A stretch of DNA of 6,730 nt from Bryobacterales bacterium (lineage in GTDB: Bacteria > Cyanobacteriota > Vampirovibrionia > Obscuribacterales > Obscuribacteraceae): assembly GCA_903970295.1 (NCBI GenBank), contig CAJCHQ010000011.1, forward strand, positions 1-6,730, given 5' to 3'. The notes under the pieces are model-generated. The model was not told the DNA's origin. It did not search any database and saw only the letters and a list, made by a program, of their open reading frames with translations. Position numbers and translations under genes: made by a program. Positions 1-5,296 of this stretch are shown here, piece by piece. Positions within the stretch are counted from its first letter, which is position 1; each line of letters begins with the position of its first letter.

Positions 1-408
1 ATCAGTGAAGCTTTCCGTTTTATCGATAGTGATCGCGAGCAATTGATTGAGCAGCTTACCGTAACCGAGTGGATACCCCAGCCCAGCAAATCCGGCACCG
101 ATTTGAGTGTCGAAGATGTTTTGCGGCACGTTGCCGGACAATGAATGAATAATGTCTAGATCCTGATTGGCTGCATGCAAAACCACTAACACATTGGGAT
201 CAGATATACGATTCCAGAGCAGATTCAAATCCGGTAAGGCGACCGGATCGATCACATAAGCATTTTTGTCGGTCGCCACTTGCACGAGACAGAGAATCGG
301 CGTGTAGGTACGCTCCGGTATAAATTCAAGATCGATGGCGCAGCGACCGACAGCATCGATTTCCTGGCAGATATTTTCGAGGTCTCCGTTTTTGGTAATT
401 AAGCTCAT
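1..408 (-). CDS. rnd: Ribonuclease D-like 3'-5' exonuclease, N-terminal part (C-terminus beyond window)
   Basis: The 136 visible residues are the first part of a DEDD-superfamily 3'-5' exonuclease of the RNase D type, which trims structured RNAs such as tRNA precursors from the 3' end. I translated them directly. They show exonuclease motif I as AIDLEFIPERTYTP (D26 and E28, metal ligands) and motif II as LHAANQDLDII (D83). These are followed by the family pattern NIFDTQIGAGFAG and, near the edge, IDKTESFTD, which matches the conserved K-S/T-E-x-x-x-D stretch of RNase D. Motif III and any HRDC domains lie outside the window, so a full-length RNase D cannot be told from a short NrnC-like enzyme. 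The ATG at 408 overlaps the stop of the upstream phosphatase gene as ATGA (405-408). No strong Shine-Dalgarno sequence is visible, which fits translational coupling. The family call is firm and the exact substrate is open. Confidence 0.9.
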   Translation of the reverse strand, partial: MSLITKNGDLENICQEIDAVGRCAIDLEFIPERTYTPILCLVQVATDKNAYVIDPVALPDLNLLWNRISDPNVLVVLHAANQDLDIIHSLSGNVPQNIFDTQIGAGFAGLGYPLGYGKLLNQLLAITIDKTESFTD

Positions 409-1316
409 ATCTGCAGTGGTACATCCGTCGGTTTGTGGTCGAGATAACGGCGCGACCAGGCGAGGGCACCCGGGCGACCGATGATTACAGAGGTGGTTTG
501 GCGAACCGCCGGCAGAGGAAAAATCAATTCGTCAGCGGTCATTCCCCCCACTTCCAGAAAACCACCCAGAGCGATAGCGGCTGGCCCTGCCGTGTCCCAG
601 GTTTTCAGCTTGCCTGATAAATGAACGAAAAGATCGGCTTCGTTGTCTAGAACTTTGGCCACCTTGATGCCGATGCTTCCAGCCTTGATCAACGTCACCT
701 GGGGATGGGTGATCACCCACGGATTATTTTTGCGGTCGCGAAATCCCATCATCACGCGCGCTTTTTGCTCGGCGTTCAAAGGTGGTTTCAATTCTCGGTA
801 AGCAATTGGTTGACCATTTTCTGCTTGCTTCCAGGCGCAGGCACCGGGACCACCGTAATACATCGTTTTAAGTGCCGGTGCATAAACCCAACCGTAAGTC
901 GGTTTGCAATCTTCGAGCAAGCCGATCATGACCGAATACTGGCCGTCGTTGGCAACATAGTTGTCGGTGCCGTCGATCGGATCGACTAACCAGACACGCC
1001 GAGCAGAACCTTCGCGTTCATGCACCTCATCTTCTTCGGAGACGACCAGGTCATGACGGAAGCGCGATGTCAATCGCTCGACAATCAATTTGGAAAGAGC
1101 TAGATCGGCAGCAGTGACGATGTCTTGAGGTCCGGTCTTTTCACGGATACTGACCCCCGAACGCATTTCGATGGCCAAACGACCAGCCTCCTGAGTCAAT
1201 TCTGTTACGTAGCGGATATCGTCGTCTTCGAGTGTGTGTGTCGCTGTCAATAGAGTTTCATCCGCCGCTTGCGCCTGCGCGCGCCTGCTCCGAATAGAGC
1301 TGCACACCGAATTCAT
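405..1316 (-). CDS. Inositol monophosphatase family phosphatase, CysQ-like (possible 3'(2'),5'-bisphosphate nucleotidase)
   Basis: This is a Mg-dependent, Li-sensitive-type phosphatase of the IMPase/CysQ/FBPase superfamily. With the ATG at 1316 it has 303 residues. Visible metal-site motifs are DIVTAAD (65-71), SEEDE (93-97), WLVDPIDGTDNY (109-120, the motif A signature) and KTWDTAGPAA (238-247, motif B). The SGKLKTWD version of motif B resembles CysQ-type pAp phosphatases more than SuhB, but the substrate cannot be fixed from motifs alone: pAp, inositol-1-phosphate and similar compounds are all possible. The start is uncertain. The ATG at 1316 lies 59 bases inside the upstream gene, has no visible ribosome binding site, and its first ~20 residues are basic and low in complexity. 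A TTG at 1250, just after the upstream stop, would give 281 residues and fits the family N-terminus better. The gene end overlaps the exonuclease start by 4 bases. Confidence 0.88.
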   Translation of the reverse strand: MNSVCSSIRSRRAQAQAADETLLTATHTLEDDDIRYVTELTQEAGRLAIEMRSGVSIREKTGPQDIVTAADLALSKLIVERLTSRFRHDLVVSEEDEVHEREGSARRVWLVDPIDGTDNYVANDGQYSVMIGLLEDCKPTYGWVYAPALKTMYYGGPGACAWKQAENGQPIAYRELKPPLNAEQKARVMMGFRDRKNNPWVITHPQVTLIKAGSIGIKVAKVLDNEADLFVHLSGKLKTWDTAGPAAIALGGFLEVGGMTADELIFPLPAVRQTTSVIIGRPGALAWSRRYLDHKPTDVPLQI

Positions 1317-1746
1317 CAGCTAATTTGTTGTCGAGCAAATCGGCGACATAAGCGACGTTCCAAACTTGCTCTTCCAATTCTTCTTGAACCATGCCGAGAG
1401 TGGGGCGTTGAGCAACCACTAGAACGACATTGTCGTGAACAGAGAGGGCACAGTTGGTAAGGTTAGTATTCAGATCCAATAATCGTCTGTAAAAAACTTC
1501 ACGATCATTGGCTGGCAAAAAGACGATCGGTCCGGTAATTCTCAGCAAAGCGCCGTTCGGGCTGTCTTGAACAAATATGTAGATTTTGGCTGAGCCTTCT
1601 GTGAGCCACCAGCCACAGCCTTCCGCCCCCTCAACCTCTTGTCTGGCGGGGTCCATTCCGCGATGGCGAAAAAACATTTGCACCATGCCGACGGCTTCAT
1701 TGGCAAAGCCTTTGCTGACTTTCTGTGTGCCGAACAAGCCCTTCAT
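1258..1746 (-). CDS. YbjN-domain protein (type III secretion chaperone-like fold)
   Basis: This 162-residue soluble protein has the YbjN/CesT-like pattern. There is an N-terminal helical stretch, then strands around GWWLTEGSAKIYIFVQ (45-60) and LLRITGPIVFLP (67-78), then helix DREVFYRRLLDLNTNL (81-96), then strands NCALSVHDNVVLVVAQRP (98-115) and a long acidic helix to about residue 145. YbjN-fold proteins are small putative peptide-binding or chaperone-like proteins. The molecular role here is unknown. I chose the ATG at 1746 because AGAGGT sits about 7 bases upstream. The same frame is open to a TTG at 1773, but that start lacks this support. The C-terminal tail (SEQARAGASGG) is low in complexity and its codons overlap the possible extended start of the downstream phosphatase. 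It is the first gene of a likely three-gene operon with the phosphatase and RNase D-like genes. Confidence 0.8.
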   Translation of the reverse strand: MKGLFGTQKVSKGFANEAVGMVQMFFRHRGMDPARQEVEGAEGCGWWLTEGSAKIYIFVQDSPNGALLRITGPIVFLPANDREVFYRRLLDLNTNLTNCALSVHDNVVLVVAQRPTLGMVQEELEEQVWNVAYVADLLDNKLADEFGVQLYSEQARAGASGG

Positions 1747-1798
1747 TGATTTGACCTCTGCTGCCCCTGCCAAAATGTTTCCCGGCTAATCGCTACAA

Positions 1799-1804
1799 AG
1801 TATA
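1799..1804 (-). promoter_or_regulatory. Possible -10 box for the YbjN-phosphatase-exonuclease operon
   Basis: On the minus strand the sequence reads TATACT, 5 of 6 matches to TATAAT. Transcription would begin near 1792, giving a leader of about 45 bases before the ATG at 1746. No convincing TTGACA-like -35 box lies at the right distance, so this rests on one hexamer plus its position between divergent genes. Confidence 0.3.
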
Positions 1805-1834
1805 ACCGCCAAGGGTGCGCTTCCTTCCACCCAT

Positions 1835-1845
1835 GATAATATATT
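1835..1845 (+). promoter_or_regulatory. Possible -10 region for tRNA-Asn
   Basis: GATAAT (1835-1840) and the overlapping TATATT (1840-1845) each match TATAAT at 5 of 6 positions. They lie 20-25 bases before the tRNA 5' end, a suitable place for a tRNA promoter with a short leader. No good -35 hexamer is visible 16-18 bases upstream, so the call is tentative. Confidence 0.3.
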
Positions 1846-1860
1846 GATTCGTTCCGCTAT

Positions 1861-1935
<75 letters not shown>

Positions 1936-1962
1936 TTTTTAAGACCAAAATTGCTGAGTCGG

Positions 1963-2038
1963 AGGGGTTTTCGGGTTCGAAAAGCCCTGCTAATTCCTCT
2001 CGCCATCAGGCTCGCGCCAGTCAAGAGGTGAAAGGGCT
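1963..2038. other. Overlapping inverted repeats between convergent tRNA and kinase transcripts
   Basis: Two alternative stems share one arm. Stem 1 pairs 1963-1973 with 1978-1988: 10 of 11 pairs, GGTT loop, one G-G mismatch. Stem 2 pairs AGCCCT (1983-1988) with AGGGCT (2033-2038), enclosing CCTCT (1996-2000) with AGAGG (2024-2028). Because 1983-1988 is used by both, the two folds are mutually exclusive. The region lies just past the 3' end of tRNA-Asn on one strand and just past the kinase stop on the other. It could end or protect one or both transcripts. Neither strand shows the U-run of a classical intrinsic terminator directly after a stem. Confidence 0.35.
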
Positions 2039-2044
2039 GCCATC

Positions 2045-3523
2045 TTAGTGGGGAATCATCGTGAAAACGAAGTAACCGATCGCCAGAACCACTCCCACTG
2101 CCACCATGACAATCATTACAATCATGCCGGTTTTGCTATTGCCCTTGTTCACCTGCGGCTGGATCGGTTTTCTTATTTCGTTGCTGCTGGTTTCGCTTTG
2201 ACGCAAAGTTTTGGAGCGACTCGGCCGGTCGGCTTCGGGAGGCAACTCGAAATCTTCCCGCGTGCGCTTGGCCGGCACTGTTGATGGTGCGTCAAAGGGC
2301 GATGACATGCGCCTCGAGACAGCACCGGGAGCCGTGCGTGTCACCGGTCGCGGTGGCACCATCGGAGTCGGTGCCCGACCCATGTGAGCATTTTCGTTGA
2401 CCGGACGGTCGCCAAATAAATTTTCCTCGGAGACCGGTTGCAGATTTGCCCTGGATGTTTGACCGGTGGCCGACAGGTTTTGCTTAGTGCCACGCGGTCC
2501 AAATCGCGGGCGTGGCGGCTCCATGCCGGCGTCTGCCACAATTTTCTCCTGCGCTTTTTCGAGGGCTTCGCGAAAAATCGCCATCGACGGAAAACGATCT
2601 TCTTGCTTTTTCTCAACCGCTCGGAAAAATATTTTCTCCAGTTCCGGAGGAATGCGAAGATCTGGGCGCACCGCATTGAACGGTTGCGGCTTTGTCGCAA
2701 CATGCATCTGCATGGTATCGATAATGGTATCACCCATAAGTGGTGGCATACCAGTCAGTGCTTCATATAGCATAGTGCCCATTGAGTAGATATCGGAACG
2801 GGCATCGAGCTGTTGACCCAGGCATTGTTCCGGACTCATATAGATGGGACTGCCGAAAATCTCCCCGGTCTGAGTGAGATTCTGAATTTGCTTGCCTGAA
2901 TTGGGCATCAGTTTGGCGATGCCGAAGTCGACGACTTTGACTACATCATGATGACCTTCGAATTCAGTCAGCATAATATTGCCCGACTTGAGATCGCGGT
3001 GTAGCACACCCTTTTGATGCGCATGCTCGAGAGCATCGCAAGCCTGAATAAAAATATGGGCGACGCGCAGGGGATCGACATGATTGTCTTTCTTAATCAG
3101 GTCGGCCAGACTTTCACCTTTGAGAAAATCCATGACCAGATAGGGTTGCCCGGACGGTGCCAGACCATAATCATGGACGGCGATCACATTGGGATGGGTA
3201 AGACAGCTTGCCGCTTGTGCTTCTTGTTGAAAGCGCTTGATGCTGGTTTGATCGTTGACGAGAGCTGCTTGCAGCATCTTGATCGCGACAATGCGATCCA
3301 TCAGCTCATGACGAGCCTTGTAAACGATACTCATGCCGCCATGACCGACCTCAGAAAGCACTTCATATTTGTCGGCTACTTTGGTGCCGATTAAAGCATC
3401 TTTCTTGACCGGAATCAGCAAAGTGCTGTCTTGCGGGCAAACAACCAGAGTGCCAACAAATTCCCGATTACAAGCCGGGCATTTCTTCAGCTTTTCTTGT
3501 CCCCGGTTTTGGTCGAATGTCAA
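2045..3523 (-). CDS. Membrane-anchored Ser/Thr protein kinase with N-terminal zinc-ribbon-like motif
   Basis: This is a Hanks-type (PknB-like) kinase that transfers phosphate from ATP to Ser/Thr of target proteins. From the TTG at 3523 it has 492 residues. The N-terminal CPAC...CPQD motif (15-32) resembles half of a zinc ribbon. The kinase domain (about 53-322) has glycine loop GHGGMSIVYKA (60-70), VAIK lysine K82, C-helix E101, catalytic HRDLKSGN (175-182), DFG (199-201), an activation loop with Thr in NLTQTGE, GSPIYMSPEQ (224-233) and DARSD. A Pro/Ser/Arg-rich linker (about 330-465) leads to one transmembrane helix (about 466-487), with only a few residues beyond it. The kinase is therefore probably cytoplasmic and tail-anchored, with no extracytoplasmic sensor. 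All key catalytic residues are present. I chose TTG 3523 because AGGA lies 7 bases upstream. The frame is open to a TTG at 3583 (512 residues), which has no visible ribosome binding site. Substrates are unknown. Confidence 0.93.
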   Translation of the reverse strand: MTFDQNRGQEKLKKCPACNREFVGTLVVCPQDSTLLIPVKKDALIGTKVADKYEVLSEVGHGGMSIVYKARHELMDRIVAIKMLQAALVNDQTSIKRFQQEAQAASCLTHPNVIAVHDYGLAPSGQPYLVMDFLKGESLADLIKKDNHVDPLRVAHIFIQACDALEHAHQKGVLHRDLKSGNIMLTEFEGHHDVVKVVDFGIAKLMPNSGKQIQNLTQTGEIFGSPIYMSPEQCLGQQLDARSDIYSMGTMLYEALTGMPPLMGDTIIDTMQMHVATKPQPFNAVRPDLRIPPELEKIFFRAVEKKQEDRFPSMAIFREALEKAQEKIVADAGMEPPRPRFGPRGTKQNLSATGQTSRANLQPVSEENLFGDRPVNENAHMGRAPTPMVPPRPVTRTAPGAVSRRMSSPFDAPSTVPAKRTREDFELPPEADRPSRSKTLRQSETSSNEIRKPIQPQVNKGNSKTGMIVMIVMVAVGVVLAIGYFVFTMIPH

Positions 3524-3530
3524 CTTTTTG

Positions 3531-3534
3531 TCCT
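3531..3534 (-). promoter_or_regulatory. Ribosome binding site deciding the kinase start
   Basis: AGGA on the minus strand sits 7 bases before the TTG at 3523. This favours that start over the in-frame TTG at 3583, which has no purine-rich element in front of it. Confidence 0.55.
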
Positions 3535-3625
3535 GTCCGTCATGAATGAGCGAGCATGCCAACGGCCGATTAACTGTGCACAACTGAAGATGATAGCAAA
3601 AGCAGAACTAGCCAGCGAGACGGCA

Positions 3626-3653
3626 ATATTATTATGATCTGCCCGCTTGTCAA
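3626..3653 (-). promoter_or_regulatory. Sigma70-type promoter for the kinase gene
   Basis: On the minus strand a perfect -35 hexamer TTGACA (3653-3648) is followed after 16 bases by TAATAT (3631-3626), 4 of 6 matches to TATAAT, in an AT-rich stretch. Predicted transcription start is near 3619, giving about a 95-base leader to the TTG at 3523. The -35 box begins only 15 bases past the stop of the upstream oxidoreductase gene and is embedded in a small palindrome (GCTTGACAAGC). The kinase probably has its own promoter rather than depending only on read-through. Confidence 0.5.
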
Positions 3654-3667
3654 GCCTGCTAAAACAC

Positions 3668-4933
3668 TTATCCGACGTGAACGCCGACCAGATCCTTCAC
3701 AATCGCCTCGCCGGCCCGCCGCCCAGAGACGAGGGCGCCGTTGATTGAACCGTTGTCACGGTGATCCCCGCAAACATAAATTCCCGGGCGGAATTTAACC
3801 GACCGCTGAGGGGATTCGAGAATCGGGGCAGACTGGTCTGGTAAGGCATCATTTATTGCGTAACCACGCAAATAACGCCATTTGGATGCCTGACCTTTGA
3901 ACCAGACATCCAGTTCGCGGCGAACGCTCTCGTCTGCCGACTTTTCCGAATCAAAGGGCGTGCCGACAATTGAAACACAAATCAAAGCTTGCCCTGCCGG
4001 AGCATAGCTGGGACTGACGTTGCTCGGAACTGTGACGTGATTGACCCGCCCATGTCCGTCGCCGTTGATCATCAGAATCGGTTCAGAGACTGGCGCCTTA
4101 TCGGCGCAGTAGTAGAGACTCGTGACTGAGTGCGAACGCACCGGCGGAAAATTGGTCAGAAGTCTCGACGCTTCGCGACCTTCTGTGGCAATCACGATCG
4201 CACGGGCGTTTATCTTTTCGCCAGCGCCGACCAGAAGAAGACCTTCCTGGAGCGTGTGCACTTTGGTTTTCAGCCGGATTGAGTCAGCCGGCAATTGACT
4301 GGCTAATTGGGCGGGAATAGCGGCCATACCCTGGGCGGGCAGGCAAGCGTCACCCGTGGCAAACATCGAGAAGATGAATTCGAACATTTTGCTGGATGTG
4401 CGCAGATCTTTCTCGAGAAATACCCCGGACAAAAAGGGTTGGAAGAATTTGAAAATCATATCTTCGCTAAAGCCGTATTCACCCAAAAAAGCTTTCGTCT
4501 GTCGCTCGCGGTGCCCGAAAATCTGTTCGGTCGTCATTGCCGATAGATCGCGACTGAGCATGGCCACTCGCGCTTTGTCGACGAGATTGCCAACCGGCGC
4601 AAACAATGTAGAAAAAGCATCCAGAGGCTTGCGAAATGGGTCGCCTAACTTGTGTAAACGCCCATTGGAAAAAACCATGACACCTGGGTAAAAACTGTGC
4701 AGATCGAGCGCATCATAGTTGAGAATGCTCTTACATTCCGGATAAGCAGCCAAAAGAATTTGAAAACCACGATCGAAAGTAAAGCCTTCATGCTTGTCGG
4801 TGGCGACCCGACCGCCCACCCGATCTGACGCCTCAAAGAGCAAGAAAGGCACTTCCTTGCTCTGCAAATAGCGGGCGCAAGCAAGACCCGATAGTCCGCC
4901 GCCGACTATCACCACCGGCAGTGCCGAAATCAT
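3668..4933 (-). CDS. FAD-dependent amine oxidoreductase / phytoene desaturase-like protein
   Basis: This 421-residue flavoprotein belongs to the amine oxidase/protoporphyrinogen oxidase/phytoene desaturase group. The N-terminal Rossmann dinucleotide-binding site is VVIVGGGLSGLACA (7-20), with E34 at the end of the second strand for the FAD ribose, followed by DRVGGRV (37-43). FTFDRGFQIL and YPECKSIL follow, as in carotenoid desaturase-like proteins of unknown substrate. The C-terminus carries the second FAD-contact motif, GIYVCGDHRDNGSINGALVS, then GRRAGEAI. No signal peptide or membrane helix is obvious. The reaction is probably a flavin-dependent oxidation or desaturation of an unidentified substrate, and the motifs do not justify naming it crtI. 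The ATG at 4933 overlaps the stop of the VOC gene as ATGA (4930-4933), with a G-rich element (GGGGGC) a few bases upstream. It is the last gene of the photolyase-VOC-oxidoreductase unit. Confidence 0.85.
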   Translation of the reverse strand: MISALPVVIVGGGLSGLACARYLQSKEVPFLLFEASDRVGGRVATDKHEGFTFDRGFQILLAAYPECKSILNYDALDLHSFYPGVMVFSNGRLHKLGDPFRKPLDAFSTLFAPVGNLVDKARVAMLSRDLSAMTTEQIFGHRERQTKAFLGEYGFSEDMIFKFFQPFLSGVFLEKDLRTSSKMFEFIFSMFATGDACLPAQGMAAIPAQLASQLPADSIRLKTKVHTLQEGLLLVGAGEKINARAIVIATEGREASRLLTNFPPVRSHSVTSLYYCADKAPVSEPILMINGDGHGRVNHVTVPSNVSPSYAPAGQALICVSIVGTPFDSEKSADESVRRELDVWFKGQASKWRYLRGYAINDALPDQSAPILESPQRSVKFRPGIYVCGDHRDNGSINGALVSGRRAGEAIVKDLVGVHVG

Positions 4934-5286
4934 CGGCCGCCCCCTTTTGGGTCGGCTGGATAAGGGGCCATGACCTCGACCGAGTTTCCAGACGGATCGT
5001 TAACGTAGACCGACTCGGTGCCGTCGCGATGTTTTTTCAATTGACCGAAACTTTCGGCATTTGGGGTGACGAAAGCTATGTGTGGTGGATGCTGTTCGGG
5101 AATGACAAGGGCCAGCTTGATATTATTGAAGCTCAGAAATGCCCAGGTCTCATCTTGATAGTCGACTTCGCAAACGAATGTTTGCGTGTACCATTCGACG
5201 GCAGCCTTGACATCTTTTACAGATATAGCGATGTGATCGATCGGGTCGAGATCTTTGCTTTCCTTTTTTTGGCGGGACGCCACCAT
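4930..5286 (-). CDS. VOC superfamily protein (glyoxalase/bleomycin resistance/dioxygenase fold)
   Basis: This 118-residue protein has the paired beta-alpha-beta-beta-beta layout of the vicinal oxygen chelate fold. The first module is DHIAISVKDVKAAVEWYTQTF (17-37), followed by strands AFLSFNN and IKLALVIPE. The second is HIAFVTPNAESFGQLKKH (69-86), ending in ESVYVNDPSGNSVEVMAP (91-108). Likely metal ligands are H18, H69 and E104, the usual His/His/Glu positions, so it may be an active metalloenzyme; its substrate is unknown. VOC proteins include lyases, thiol transferases, dioxygenases and binding proteins, so glyoxalase I activity is not implied. The ATG at 5286 has a strong AAGGA site 7 bases upstream. 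That site starts inside the TAA stop of the photolyase gene, 10 bases away, so the two genes are tightly coupled. Its stop overlaps the downstream oxidoreductase start by 4 bases. Confidence 0.85.
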   Translation of the reverse strand: MVASRQKKESKDLDPIDHIAISVKDVKAAVEWYTQTFVCEVDYQDETWAFLSFNNIKLALVIPEQHPPHIAFVTPNAESFGQLKKHRDGTESVYVNDPSGNSVEVMAPYPADPKGGGR

Positions 5287-5296
5287 TTGACTTTCC

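Noticed and set aside
1259..1261. ATG overlapping the YbjN stop as ATGA, tempting as the phosphatase start
   Set aside because: It is out of frame with the phosphatase and hits a stop after four codons.
3014..3394. A 126-codon plus-strand open frame opposite the kinase domain
   Set aside because: It mirrors the conserved kinase core on the other strand and its translation has no domain-like pattern.
3668..4933. Naming the oxidoreductase as phytoene desaturase (crtI)
   Set aside because: It has the shared FAD motifs but is shorter than typical CrtI, and no other carotenoid genes are visible, so only a family-level call is safe.
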